Source of the DNA: Jacaranda mimosifolia
Taxonomy: Eukaryota; Streptophyta; Magnoliopsida; Lamiales; Bignoniaceae
Reading direction: 5' to 3'
Length of the DNA: 64,000 nucleotides
Assembly (NCBI GenBank): GCA_018894105.1
Contig: CM032117.1
Span: forward strand, 49,944,503-50,008,502
Positions 48,939 to 60,912 of this stretch are shown here, piece after piece. The number at the start of each line of letters is the position of its first letter. The first letter of the stretch is position 1. The notes under the pieces are model-generated. The model searched no databases and was not told the origin of the DNA. It was given only the letters and a program-made list of their open reading frames with translations. The position numbers and the translations under genes are program-made.

Positions 48939-49907
48939 CGCTTTTTTTTTTCATAAATTTTTATCTGATGTGGGTGACGTGGACTATATTTGCTACTTGG
49001 ATGCTGTGTTAGCTCTTTAGTGCCATGTGGCCAGTGTAAGTGGCAAGGCATGCACACATAAGCGGGTGACATGGAAAATTTTGCCAGATGTTGCGAAACG
49101 CCCAAATTCAGCATCACGTGAGGGGTACATGGAGCACTCCGGCAAGATTTTCAGCAATTTCAGGCAAAATGTCCTGAAATTGCGGCAATGTGTCCTGAAT
49201 GTGCAAAATTTGTCGCCGAAGTGGACCAAATTGGAAAACACAAATTTATAAAGTCCTTTTTTCACAGACGGCCATAGTTAGAACACTAAAAATGCATTTT
49301 CCCCGAGTAGCAAGGGGCAAGGCAGCGGTAGAGGTGGGGGATGTTGGGAACAAAGGTATGCTTATAATATATGTATATGTGTATGTATATATATTTATAT
49401 AAATACATGTGTATATATGTGTGTGTATACAAATATATTTATATAAATATATGTATATATATATGCATAATACATGTATATATTGAGAAACATGTCAACA
49501 GGTTTTCGCCACTAAGGCAAAAAAATTTAATGGGACCGTGCCATGATAACTTTATTTCCTAAGGCTTTTTTGATCTCCGACCAAAAAAAAAAAGAAAGAA
49601 AAGAAAAAGAAAGACTAAAAATGATAATTTTTCAGTAACTATACAATTAAAATTATAATTTTATAGTTTATAGGATCAAAAACTAAAATGGGTAAAATAT
49701 AAGATGAAAATTTGCAATTTTGCCTTTATTCTCAAATCAAAATTTGAAATTAGTGGTCTACTTGTTAGTTGCTCATAAAGTGAATGGATTAATGTTGTCC
49801 GTTGTTCTTTCAGTAATTACAAATAATTAGTAACTGACAACTAGGGGATTTATTACTGTCTATGTGGGATGATTACATAAACGCATAGTTTTAATTGAAT
49901 TTTGAAG

Positions 49908-50770
49908 TAGGGGTGGGCATGGTTCGGTTCGGTTCGGTTCGAAAAATTATATCGAATCAAATTGAATCAATAATTTGGTTTGATGTGGTTTGAGGGTATA
50001 AAGCTGAACTATAACCATTTAAGAAGGAAAAAACCGTGTCATTTGAAACTGGTTATTATAATTCGATTAACTAGTTAATTACTTTTTAAATAATTAAAAT
50101 TTAATTAATAAAAATATTAATTTTGACTCGATTTGGTTCGATTCAATTTTGTGGGACTAAATTATTTTAAAAAGTTCAATTTCAATGGACGAATCCCTAT
50201 TAATTTGATAATTTCGCACACAAATTTTAGATACAACAAGCAAATATAACTTCAAAATGAACAATGTAATATATAATATTCCCATCTCACATCAAAATTA
50301 ACTTCAAAATTAAAAATACATCAAGCAAGTAATATTTCCATCTCATACAATATTTACTGAATCACTATGAATAATGTAACTTCAAAATTAAGAATATGCC
50401 AAGCAATCAAGATGAAGCCACAAATCAAGTTAAGTTCAAAACTGAAATATTTCCAATCAAACTAACATTCACTCAAATCTCAATAACAATTAATATAAAA
50501 ATATAAGTTTCCTCCAAAAAAGATATAAATCCCTTAAATCAAAAGTTGGACAATCAACTAAATTTTTATTTTTTATTTTAAAAATTATTAATTTTTATTT
50601 TTAAATTAAATCGGTTCTGTTCAATTAACTTTGGCTAATCAAATTATGCATAGTAAGTAACTAATCAAATCGGTTTTCACTAAAAGAACCGTATTGTTAA
50701 GGAGCCGATTTAGATGATTTAGTATTTTTTTTAGTTCGATTCGATTGGGGACGGCGGTTCGAAAGGAAAT
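49908..50770. mobile_element. Probable hAT-type MITE with ggttcggttcggttcg end
   Basis: The left end 'taggggtgggcatggttcggttcggttcg' is the familiar end of a widespread plant MITE group. The interior has repeated 'ggttcgattc' and 'tcggttt' words and AT-rich DNA, and the sequence near 50733-50765 (ttagttcgattcgattgggg) resembles a degenerate right end. No TSD was found. Confidence 0.5.
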
Positions 50771-51304
50771 AAGGAGTACTTTTGATGATTATTATGCTAT
50801 GACAATTATGTAGGGAACACTTTACCAATAAGTCTTGGAGCCAATGTTGAAAATTCAAAATAATTTTGTTTTACCTCCAACATTTGAAAGGCCATCTTTT
50901 GTGCTTTATCTCTAAAACGTGCGGTCGTAGCACACTTGAATTTAATTCAAAACCATCAAAGTGTCAAATAATATTAAGCTTGTATCATTTGAATTTATTC
51001 AAACCATCAAAGCATCAAATATATTGCTTATATTTACTCGAAAATCATACAAATATCAATTATTAATGTTGGAAGATTTCTTTGATCTCTATGTTGGGAA
51101 TAACAAACTATTTGAAAACTCTGCTCAAAATTATTGATTTATATTGCATTATAAACTCAAGTTGTTCAATTTTTAAATGACCTTATAATATTAATTTTGA
51201 CAATTTTGATACCATTAAAGTTGCAAAGTGGTCATTTGACCTAACAGTATAAATTTCACATATAAAGTGTGAAGTTAGAGATTCAAATTTGACGAACTCC
51301 TAAC

Positions 51305-51762
51305 CACTACAAAAACTATTATATTAATGACAAAATAAAAATTGACAATGTAAAAATTATCACTAATGATATGTATTAAATGAAATAGCTTTTATTTTGT
51401 CACTAGTAATACTTTTAGGTAACAACAACTTTTGTTTTATTGCAATATGGCTCATTAGTAACACAAATTAATGTTTTAAATTGTTACCATTAACAATTAG
51501 TGACACCCCTATGATGACAACCTAGTAACAATAAAAATTGTCCCCTATAATTTATGACACAATTTTCATTGCCATTTAAGTTGTCACCGAAACAATGTCG
51601 CTAATTGTTAATGATGATAACTTAAACACTATTATTGTCACTATTTAGTTTGTAAAAATCATTAAAGTGACAAAACAAAATCTTTTATCGCCTAATCTAT
51701 AATTAGTGATAACTTTTTATTGTCACTCATTATTTTATAACTAACTTATTTCTTTGTTAGTG
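51305..51762. mobile_element. CACTA-type MITE, 458 bp
   Basis: It starts CACTACAAAAACT and ends TTTCTTTGTTAGTG (inverse CACTAACAAAGAAA). The arms contain inverted 'attgtcac'/'gtgacaat' words, so it can fold back on itself. Flanking triplets are aac and aat, a one-base mismatch. Relative to the element at 39605, ends are similar but not the same family. Confidence 0.65.
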
Positions 51763-51764
51763 AA

Positions 51765-53980
51765 TGCATCCAGAGAAAATAAAAATAAAAAATCAAACAC
51801 TAAGGGTTTGTTCTCCTACGTTTTTTTATAAATTTTTCCAACCTCAGAAAAAATTCAAAATAGAGGCACATTTTTCAATTTTTTTTCCCAAAACACTCAA
51901 ATTTTGTACCCAAAAAATCTTTCTCAATCCACCTAAAAATCCCTATACCCTAAAAACCACATCTACCCCATCATTTTCTCATTTTACTTTTCTCATTACT
52001 CATTCATTTGTCACTTTCTAACTTTACTCATTATATGCACATATATATGAAAATATTAAAATTTTACTAGCTAAAAAATTCTAAAAATTATGTTTACAAA
52101 TTTAATTAAATTAATTATAAAAAAATAAATTTAATTTAATTAAATATTATTTATATTAGTACTAAATAATTTATTTAATGATGATGTATTAAATTAATTA
52201 AATTTACTTATTAATTAAATAATATATTAGTTGTATTTAATATTTAATGTATTAGTTAAATATTACATTTATTCATTTAATAAATAATTTAAGATTTTTT
52301 AATTTGATATAATAAATAAATTAATCTTCCTCAAAAAAATAATCTTCATTAAATATTAGTCTTCACATTTATTTAACATTATAATAAAAATTTGATTATA
52401 GGGTGATATTTATTTAATAATCTATAAAGTTTAATAAATTAATATTGATATGGTTAAAGTAATTGTCGAGAAAATTAATTAATTTAAGTAAAAATTATTT
52501 GATTATTACTAAGTAATTTATTTACTAAATAATGTATTAATTAAATAATGAGTTAAAGTAATTAAATAATTTATTTAATTATTTAAATAACTTATTATTT
52601 ATATATTAATTATATTTCATATTTCACATATAATTAAATATTATGTTTATTTATTTAATAAATAATTTTAAGATGATGTAATTTCATATAATATAATATT
52701 ATTATTTTTTTAATTTGATAAATCATTATTAAGTCTTATACATATATAAATTATTAAAAAAATTATTTTATTTAAATTAATAAATAATTTTATTTATACA
52801 TAAATCGTAAGTAATAAATAGTTAAATAATTATATTTTAATTAATAAATAGTATTTAGTTTATAAGTAATGTATAGTAATCAAATCTTTTTATATAATTC
52901 AATATTAATAATTATGGTATAATTATGATGTTAGTCGATCTTTTTATAATTAAGATATAATTATGATTTCATAAAAAATTAATATTTATTAATATATATT
53001 TTCTTCTAAATAGTACATAATTTGCTAATGTTAAAATTATAAAAATATAAATTTTGAAATAAATCACCAATTAAATTAATTACACATCATTTCGTTATAA
53101 TTATATTTCAATCATTACAAATATATATACACACATCATCTAACTATAAATATACATACATATATTATATAAAAAAATTACTTTCACCATGCAAACTCAA
53201 CAAAAAAGCAATTGATTTGACATTAATAATAAAGTTTATCTTTTTTCATAACATAAAAAAATAAATAACTCATTCTTAAATTATTTTTTATATTTTTTTA
53301 AAATAAAAACAAACATTTGACATACTCTCCAAATTTTCTCCTAAAAATATATTCCTTAATTTTTTTTTTTTTTTTTTTTTTTTTAAAAGGGACAAAACAT
53401 AGAAGAATAGGGCCTAAGATTATCGACAGATTAATTACCTGTATACATGTAATTTTGAGAAGGGAGTAAATGTCAAGTCCAATTTTACAGCCAACGCGTT
53501 GGCGCTGTCAAATGATTTTTATAAAATTTCAGTTGTGTGGCGCTCAAGAAATCATAACAAAGGTCATTTCTTCAATTCTATTATAATGTCAAGATTTCTT
53601 TAGCAAGAAACCACATGACATGTCAGACAAAAATAATAATAAATGGCAAACCTAATGCAAGACGTGTTAAAATAAAAACGAAATTCTTTCCCACTCTTGC
53701 GAATTTAATCGTGCGGTATCTAGTTCCTAGATTTTAATAAATAATCATTAAAATAAAAATTCTTCACTGTTAATAATAGTACCTTATATGTTAATTTTAA
53801 AAAAATTTCCTTTCATTTCCTCACTAATGTAAGCATAAAAAGTCATAATAAATTTCTCAAAGTCTCGGTAATCCGCGCTTTCACCAAAATTTCACAGTAT
53901 TTATCTTTGACGTTACAAAAAGAAAAAAAATAAACAATAATTAATTAATTAATTAATCAAATTAAAGTGGGGCTGCTAAT
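51765..53980. other. Strongly AT-rich intergenic DNA, no gene
   Basis: Rich in aataatttattaa-like words. A T-run lies near 53360-53385. I see no coding, terminal repeats or RNA genes. It forms the upstream region of the ARM-repeat gene. Confidence 0.6.
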
Positions 53981-53985
53981 CAAGA

Positions 53986-53995
53986 GGCTATATAC
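53986..53995 (+). promoter_or_regulatory. Possible TATA box of the ARM-repeat gene
   Basis: ggctatatac lies about 150 bp upstream of the start codon, followed by a CT-rich leader (ttcttcttcttctacc, 54103-54120) common in plant 5' leaders. Confidence 0.4.
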
Positions 53996-54137
53996 GTACG
54001 TACATTCCAAACCAAGCAGAGATGCATACACGTTTATCACTACAGTATCTGTACGACAATAACTGGCTTACTTTCCGTCGGAGCTCAATTTTTTCTGCGC
54101 ACTCTTCTTCTTCTTCTACCTTCTCTTGTTCAATTTC

Positions 54138-54203
54138 ATGTCATGGATGAAAAAGGAGCAGCAGAAAAACTGGAGACCCATCAACAGTTATTCAAAGTTC
54201 TAG
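54138..54203 (+). promoter_or_regulatory. Overlapping upstream ORF
   Basis: An ATG at 54138 opens a 21-codon frame that overlaps the ARM-repeat start and ends with a TAG at about 54201. A second ATG in the same frame lies at 54147. It could lower translation of the main frame if the transcript leader includes it; the main ATG has a better context (tcATGG). Confidence 0.4.
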
Positions 54204-55369
54204 ATTCCCTGAACCGGGTTTCTCATGGTTTGCGACCGAGTCGCCACTCGCTGGATCCCGATTCCTCCGTCATAAAAGCGTTGACCGAGCTCCGAACAGC
54301 ATCAAGCTCGATTCTTTCTGAAAACCCACATATGGTTTCCCTCTCCCACCAGCTCTCCGAGTTGATTGAGTTAGTGCAGGAGCTCCAGAACTCCCAGCGT
54401 TCAAGCCACGGCCTCAAATGGTTCCTGATTAGCCGAGTTAAGTCGCACGAGATTTCTCGACTCACTGTTGCAATCAATTCGGAGCTCCACGCCTGGATCG
54501 ACCACGAAACTGTTTCTACTTTGACCAGAACTGTGGCGGAGATGCGTTCCCGTGAAGACTGCCTCACTTTCTCGCTGTCGTCTAATGAGGACACGCTGTT
54601 TAATAAAATGACTGTTTTGCAAGACAGGCTTTCACGGGCATTCGACATTAATTTGCAGGACGTCCTTTTGAAGTCAGGGATTTTCTCGGAGCTGGAATGG
54701 ATACTCCGTAATCCAGTGTTTTCCAAAAGGGTTCGCGAAAAAGCTGCGATTTCGATGAAAGAATTGGTGCTTTACAATAAAGATGTTTTTGTAGGATCAT
54801 TTCTGGTTGGGGGCAGCGTGAAAGCATTGGTATCAATTGGCTCTCTGTGTTCTTTGCATGTTCTTTCGTCGCTGATAAAGGCCATTAGAAGCCCTTTGGT
54901 GGATGAAATGGTGTCTTGTGGCGGCATCTTGAAGATTATCAGTTATCTATCGTCGGATGATTTGGAAAAGAGAATAATGGCGATGGAATGCGCAATGGAA
55001 ATTGGGTATTATGGGAGGAAAGAAGCGGTGGAAGCCATGCTCAAAGGTTGTCTGATCAAGAGACTAGTGAAACTGCAGAGGTCGGAACTGGGAGGGGATT
55101 TGATAGATGTGGAAATGAGGGGAAAAGAGAACGAAGTGGAATATGGGAAGTGCAGAGAAATGAAGTATTCGGGGGGACAACCATTTGCAAGCTGTGTAGC
55201 TAGATTTGCAGTGCAGTTGGAGGTGGGAGAAGGGTTGAGGCAGGGAGAGAAACGGGCCTTCAAGCAGCTGATTCTGGACAAAGTTAGAGAGGCGGCGGCG
55301 TTGGGTTGCGTTTCTGATGCTGAATCTGCCACCATTGTTGCTGAAGTCTTGTGGGGTTCTTCACCTTGA
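54143..55369 (+). CDS. ARM-repeat superfamily protein, 408 residues, single exon
   Basis: An intact intronless gene. Residues about 1-130 are helical and resemble the N-terminal region of plant U-box/ARM proteins (HQQLFKVLDSLNRVSHGL, LSHQLSELIELVQELQ). Residues about 165-310 form armadillo-type helical repeats (LEWILRNPVFSKRVREKAAI, LVGGSVKALVSIGSL, CGGILKIISYLSS). The C-terminal part has the PFASCVARFAVQLEVGEGLR block seen in plant ARM proteins of this group. There is no U-box, so it is unlikely to be an E3 ligase on its own; a protein-interaction scaffold is the reasonable inference. Codon use is more GC-rich than its surroundings, as for a maintained gene. The start is the first ATG in this frame; an out-of-frame ATG lies 5 bases upstream. 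Antisense open frames over it are shadows. Confidence 0.92.
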   Translation: MDEKGAAEKLETHQQLFKVLDSLNRVSHGLRPSRHSLDPDSSVIKALTELRTASSSILSENPHMVSLSHQLSELIELVQELQNSQRSSHGLKWFLISRVKSHEISRLTVAINSELHAWIDHETVSTLTRTVAEMRSREDCLTFSLSSNEDTLFNKMTVLQDRLSRAFDINLQDVLLKSGIFSELEWILRNPVFSKRVREKAAISMKELVLYNKDVFVGSFLVGGSVKALVSIGSLCSLHVLSSLIKAIRSPLVDEMVSCGGILKIISYLSSDDLEKRIMAMECAMEIGYYGRKEAVEAMLKGCLIKRLVKLQRSELGGDLIDVEMRGKENEVEYGKCREMKYSGGQPFASCVARFAVQLEVGEGLRQGEKRAFKQLILDKVREAAALGCVSDAESATIVAEVLWGSSP

Positions 55370-58266
55370 CTCTTGAAAATTGCAGCCGATTTTGTATTAA
55401 TTGTAGAGATCAAATCATAAAATAATGAAATCCCTGACTGTAAATTGAAATAGAAAATTTAAATTAACAAGGATGAACATCCACACTTTCAAAGCCATGG
55501 AAGGTTATAATGCACCCGTCACTTCTATTTTGGTACGGAAGTTAGAACTTTGGAAAGATCCAGTCGGAAAGATACCTGTCCAGTTGATCTTATGAAATTA
55601 AATAGCTACAATAGCACTATTCAGATAAAATCTTTCATCTTGTTTGGTATTTCTTTTTTCTTTCTTCTTTTCCGTATCATAGAGACATATTAAGTGTGTT
55701 TACCTGGTGGGTGATAAAATAAAATAAGGAATGTAGAGTAGGATTAGAATAATTTTTTATTTTAGAAATGTATATTTATTTTGTGGAATATGATAAATGA
55801 TAAATGATAAATGTGGGTATTTTTATTAATTATTTATTTGAATGGATGATAAAATTAGGATAAATATTAAAATGATTAAAATACCCTGCACAATTATGTA
55901 ATATATGCTTTTTGGAACTTCACTGTTTTTTCTTGTTGCAACATGCAATTATTTCTGACCACAGAACCATGCTGTAGGATTGGTGAATCATGCCACATCC
56001 TATATTTTGATGATTTCATGCAAGGCCCAACTTTTTGCATTGCCCTACACCCAACAAAACAAACATGAGTTTAAGTAGAACGTAGAGTTATATTTCACCT
56101 AAACTCATGAAATAAATATGCCCTAACTACCCATTTACTTGGTGATATGTGATATATAGTGATAGGATAAAATGAGAGATGTGGAATAAGATAAGGATAG
56201 TTTTTGTACTTTTTAAATTATATTTACTTTGTAGAATGATATAAATGATGGAAGCGGATAATTGTATTAATTGTTAATTTTAATGGATGGTGATAATAAG
56301 ATAATTTTTAAAAAAAAATTGAATATCCTTTAATAAAAAAAGATAAATAGAAACGTAATGTTTATTTGATAGTTGCAAATAAAGTATGGAGAATTTTTTT
56401 CCACAAACTAGCAAATCAGTTAAAAAAAATTAAAACAGCATGATTTGCACCACAGACGCAAGTCATTTAAAGCAAAAACACCAAGGTGTGATTGCTTCAT
56501 CATTGAAAAGGTTGATATCTCAATCTTAAAAATTAAGCTTGAGTTTTATATTAGGCTTCTATACTATTACATAAACAAGATATTAGGTGGAATAAAATGT
56601 CTCATCCCACCTAATATTACAAAACAAACTAAGCCTTGGTGTTTAAGATAGGAAAAAATGAAAAATTAGTCCTATAATTATATCACATTGACAAGCTTGG
56701 ATTTTAATTTTTTGAGCCTTATAAAAATATACTATGTCTTGAAATTTGGCAATTTGATGAAAAAATGGGCCCAAGCCACAATTATATCTAGTTCAAGACT
56801 ATGTGTACTGTTGAGAGAGTTAGCGCCACTTGGCGGCATGTCATCAAGCTCTTCCAGCACTTGCTTGCGAGCATCGAACGTGGCATACATTTAAAAATGC
56901 CACATCACAAAATAAAAATTCCACATCAAAAAAAATAATCAAAGAAAAGTAAGAAAAAAAGATATACTGATATGACGATTGAATAACAAGGATTACTATA
57001 TCAATCAATAAAATGTATACCATGAATCGTAGAACATCCAACCAATACTTAAAATAATATCTTAGCGAAATTAGATTTTCCTTAAAAAAGAATAAAGATA
57101 ATGAGGATTATCATTAAATGTATATTATACAGTTGAGGATAACACAAGTTGTTATAGAACATATTTGAGTTGATTTTTATTTACACATATGATTTTTTAG
57201 TTAAGTTTAAAACATATATATGGAATATAATTAATTTCTAACTATTTATTCGGGTGAATATGGTAGGATATACTACGCCCGATCTTCTGAACAGAAATAT
57301 TCTTTTACTTGATCATTTACTGATAACCATTAAGTTATAAAAATTAATGTTTCACATCATCCTACTCCCCCTTAATAAGATTAAATGAAGCATAAATATT
57401 GTCTGCACTAATCTACCCAAAAATTTCACCTCCTCTTAGCCCCAAAAGCATTAACCAATATTTTTGTGTGTCCCGCCAACTCTGGCCTTCCAATAAAAGA
57501 CAACAAAACAAATAGGAAATGCATATATGGTTGAGCTACAATGTGCAACGTGCAAATAAACAAATTAAAATAATAATAATAAAAAAAAAAAATAATAATA
57601 ATAATAATAATAAAAAAGCGATAAAGAGTGTGATTTGCAGTTATCACGTGATGCACGCGAAATGCAGATCCATCCCAAGATTTCGTTTTCCCAGATGCAG
57701 AGGCGTAATTGAATCGACATGGCTGTTTTTTTTCTTTTCTTAATTTTTATTTTTATTTTTTTGCATTTTTTAATGATTTGTCACTAATGTCTGAATCATT
57801 TTACTTCGACTGATTTTTTATTGTATGCATCAGCAACACGGAATTCGAACAAGAGGAATACGAGATAATAATGTGATGGAGGATTTGGACCTTTAAGGCG
57901 CTGCAAGGAACACTCATAATTCTGATATTTCCAAAAAATCTCCTTCTGGGGTCCGTATCAAATATACAAATCAAAGTTCTATTATATATTGCGTATACTA
58001 TGAGTGCCCTCTGGATCAAAAAAAAGAATACTGTGAGTACCCTAAATAATGAAGAGAAATCTATTAACCTTTTAGTTTTTTGAAGTTAAAAATAACATTA
58101 CTATCATTTATTTATTTTTGATAGGTAAAAAAAGGAAGGGAGCAGTATTGGCGATCTTGCCTCCTTCCGTTATGCCATATTGGATTTTTGGTGTTCAACC
58201 ACGAATATATCAAATACCTAAACAACCCGTGCAAGCATGTGTCCCATTAGTGTAGCACCACCAAAA
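55370..58266. other. No gene seen; dispersed repeats
   Basis: The 3' region of the ARM gene has possible poly-A signals (aataatgaaa near 55421). Two related segments at about 55690-55870 and 56140-56310 (ggtgataaaataaaataag and ggataaaatgagagatgtggaat) look like diverged copies of one MITE. An (AAT)n tract lies at about 57573-57613. No conserved coding sequence. Confidence 0.5.
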
Positions 58267-58678
58267 TGTTGATTTTGCCTTGAAATTGAGGTAAGTTTGA
58301 CAAGGAGATCAAGTTTGACTAGAATTATGACTCCTTCTTTTATTGGGTTTTCTAGTCCTAGGTAAAGTAGTCTTTTTGACTATAAATATTAGTTGTTTCT
58401 TTCGAAGAAAATATCACGAACATAACACAAGGGCTTCTTTACTGCTTTTGAGTAATTCTCTCAAGACGGAGTTTAGAAGGAGGGTGTTAGGTGTTTTCGT
58501 GAGATTTGTGGGATTCAAGTTTGTACTTGCACTTTGATTTGAGATCAATAAAATTCCTTTTCTTTGTCGGGTGGATTAGGCACATCGCCGAACCACGTTA
58601 AATCTTGTTGTCACTTTACATTGAATTACTTTGCTATTATTTCATTGTTTCCGCAATAGATCCTCCTGGGTTTCAACA
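58267..58678 (+). repeat. 5' LTR of the Tork element
   Basis: TGTTG...CAACA. It includes a TATA-like 'gactataaatatt' near 58378 and an 'aataaaatt' poly-A signal near 58546. It differs from the 3' LTR by a T/G, a C/T and a C/A change. Confidence 0.97.
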
Positions 58679-58681
58679 AAC

Positions 58682-58693
58682 TGGTATCGGAGC
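58682..58693 (+). promoter_or_regulatory. Primer binding site, tRNA-Met type
   Basis: TGGTATCGGAGC begins three bases after the 5' LTR; the usual Copia site complementary to the 3' end of initiator tRNA-Met is TGGTATCAGAGC, so one base differs. Confidence 0.9.
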
Positions 58694-58705
58694 AGGTTGG
58701 ATCAG

Positions 58706-59563
58706 ATGTCAGGAATGAAGTACGAGGTAGAGAAATTCGATGGGAAGAATGACTTTGGGCTATGGAAGATGAAGGTTCACGCCCTCCTGTGTCAACAAGG
58801 ATTATAGAGAGCGTTAAAGGGTAGAGATTTCTTGCCGGAAACGCTGAAGGACGAGGAGAAGGATGAGTTCATGGCGAAGGCTTACGGTACTCTGGTGTTA
58901 TCATTGGCGGATAACGTACTGAGAGAGGTCGCCACGGAAAGTACGCCAGCGGATTTATGGAAGAAGCTAGAGAGTCTATATATGACGAAGTCCCTAACAA
59001 ATAGGTTGTATTTGAAACAACGACTATATACATTGAGAATGAAGGAAGGTACATCTATTACTCAACATATTGATTTTTTCAATAAGGTGATTCTAGATCT
59101 CGCTAGTATCGATGTTAAAATTGATGATGAGGATCAAGCTTTAATTCTCTTGTGTTCCCTGCCAAAATCTTTTGAGCACTTGGTTACTACTTTGTTGTAT
59201 GGGAGAGATACGATTTCAATGGAGGATGTGAAGGCCTCATTGAATTCCAACGAGTTGAGAAAACAAGTTTTGGGCAGCAACGATGGTGAAAGTGGGGAAG
59301 GATTGGTGGCAAGAGGGAGACCAAGAGAAAGGGGAAGGAGTAGAGGCCGATTGAAGTCCCGAACCAAGCCTAGAAACGGTGACAAATGTTTTAGGTGCGG
59401 TGGAACGGGGCATTGGAGACGGAATTATCCAGAACGAGGAAAGGCGAAGGATGCAGGTGAAACTTCTGATCAGAAGCGGGATGATGTCGCAGGAATTGTT
59501 GAGGATGAGTCTGATGGTGGGCTTGTTCTCAGCGTTGCTGAAACTTTACTAAACTCTGAATAG
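58706..59563 (+). pseudogene. Copia gag, with stops
   Basis: From ATG 58706 (MSGMKYEVEKFDG) the frame runs as a Tnt1-like Gag: LWKMKV, LWKKLESLYMTKSLTNRLYL, DEDQALILLCSLP. A TAG at 58805-58807 interrupts the first 34 codons, and a TAG at 59561-59563 ends it just before the protease. The zinc knuckle near 59387-59428 (CFRCGGTGHWRRNY) has lost its last Cys to Tyr, so CX2CX4HX4C is incomplete and RNA packaging by this protein would probably fail. Both stops can be explained by single C-to-T or G-to-A changes. Confidence 0.93.
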
Positions 59564-60912
59564 ATTTTGGATAGTGGCTGCTCCTACCACATGTGCCCAA
59601 GAGAAGATTGGTTTACCACATACCAAAAACTTGATGGTGGTAAGGTGCTTATGGGAAACGATGCTTCTTGCAGGGTTGTAGGAATTAGCTCAATTTGTAT
59701 TAAGATGCATGATGGGATAGTAAGGACCTTAACAGACGTGCGTCATGTTCCAGATTTGAAGAAAAACCTGATATCGCTAGGTACTCTGGACAAGAATGGT
59801 TGTGAGTACAGAGCTTGAGATGGAGTTTTACGGGTTTCCAAAGGTGCACTGCTTATCATGAAGGGAGAAAAGCGGAACGGCCTTTACATATTACAGGGAA
59901 ACACGGTTTTTGGTACTGCAGCGGTTTCTTCATCAATCAATGATACTACGAGACTCTGGCATATGCGGCTTGGGCATATGAGTGAAAGGGGGATGTCAGA
60001 ATTGAGCAAATGAGGTTTGCTTTGCGGAGAGAAGACTGGTGAACTGGATTTCTGCGAGCAGTGTGTGCTGGGCAAGCAACATAGGGTGAAATTGGTACTG
60101 CAGTTCATAGGACCAAAGGAACCTTGGATTACATTCACTCAGATCTTTGGGGGCCTTCTCAGGTTCCTTCAAAAGGAGGTGCAAGGTACATGCTGACATT
60201 CATAGATGATTTCTCACGTAGAGTATGGGTGTACCTACTGAAGCATAAGGATGAGGTGTTTGTCAACTTCAAGCAATGGAAGACCTTAATTGAGAAGCAG
60301 ACAGGAAAGGAAATCAAGCGCTTGAGGACTGACAACGGATTGGAGTTCTGCAACAAGGAATTTCAGGAATTCTGTGAGAAGGAAGGAATTGTGAGGCATC
60401 GCACAGTTGTACATACACCACAGTAAAATGGAGTTGCAGAACGGATGAATAGGACTATCTTGGAAAGAGCTAGATGCATGCTCTTTAACGCCGGATTGTC
60501 CAAGGATTTTTGGGCAGAAGCAATTAACACTGCTTGTTATTTGGTGAATAGGTCACCATCAACCGCTTTGGACTGCAAGACACCAATGGAAGTTTGGTCT
60601 GGGTCTCCTGCTGATTACTCAAATCTGAGAGTATTTGGGTGTCCAGCCTATGCTCATGTCCGGGATGGGAAGCTTGAGCCAAGGGCTAGGAAGTGCATAT
60701 TTCTAGGCTATGCAGATGGAGTCAAAGGTTATCGTTTGTGGTGTAATGATGACAAGGGCTCCAAGATGATTATCAGCAGGGACGTGATATTCGATGAGTC
60801 TGCAATGATGAAAAAGGTAGAGCAGCAGAAAAGCGGTCAACAGGGCGTTAAGGAGAAGTGGAGATTCATATTGATCCTCCACAAGTTTCAAAGGGGAAAC
60901 AGAAGGTGGTAG
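59564..60912 (+). pseudogene. Copia protease and integrase, with stops and frameshift
   Basis: [10 protein letters not shown] at 59564 is the protease active site (Asp of DSG). After a TGA at 59816-59818, the GAG-pre-integrase region (LWHMRLGHMSERGM) contributes the His pair, and CEQCVLGKQ the Cys pair of the HHCC finger. A TGA lies at 60011-60013 and a single-base deletion near 60090 shifts the frame. The integrase core then reads HSDLWG (first Asp), TDNGLEF (second Asp) and, after a TAA at 60424-60426, GVAERMNRTI (the Glu). The catalytic DDE residues are therefore all still encoded, but the frame is not continuous. A second single-base shift follows at about 60850. Confidence 0.93.

Larger units (their letters stand above)
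46144..49304 (+). mobile_element. Mutator-like element carrying a truncated transposase
   Basis: Inverted arms of about 370 bp: left 46144 to about 46515 and right about 48930-49304, both carrying 'aaatgcatttttag', 'tttggtccacttcgg' and 'gccacatggca' blocks. The flanks GAGGAGCAA (46135-46143) and GAGTAGCAA (49305-49313) form a 9-bp duplication with one mismatch, typical of MULEs. The interior encodes the N-terminal part of a MULE transposase at 47058-48938, truncated exactly where the right arm starts. It cannot supply its own transposase. Confidence 0.9.
45826..49730. mobile_element. Older TIR element with GC-rich core, split by a MULE
   Basis: A GC-rich segment (about 45860-46140, CCATGG-rich) and an AT-rich arm after 49314 lie on either side of the MULE inserted at 46144-49304. 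The right arm at about 49612-49730 matches the right arm of the element at 13490-14812 (gactaaaaatgata... and a final gcaattttgcc). The left arm is only recognisable as a short gggcaagatgca near 45826, so the element is damaged. Same architecture as the 13.5 kb element: AT-rich arms around a GC-rich centre. Confidence 0.55.

Noticed and set aside
54223..54726. 167-codon antisense open frame over the ARM-repeat gene
   Set aside because: Shadow of an intact conserved gene on the plus strand; no motif of its own.
55009..55413. 134-codon antisense open frame at the 3' end of the ARM-repeat gene
   Set aside because: Shadow frame, compositionally biased, overlapping conserved sense codons.
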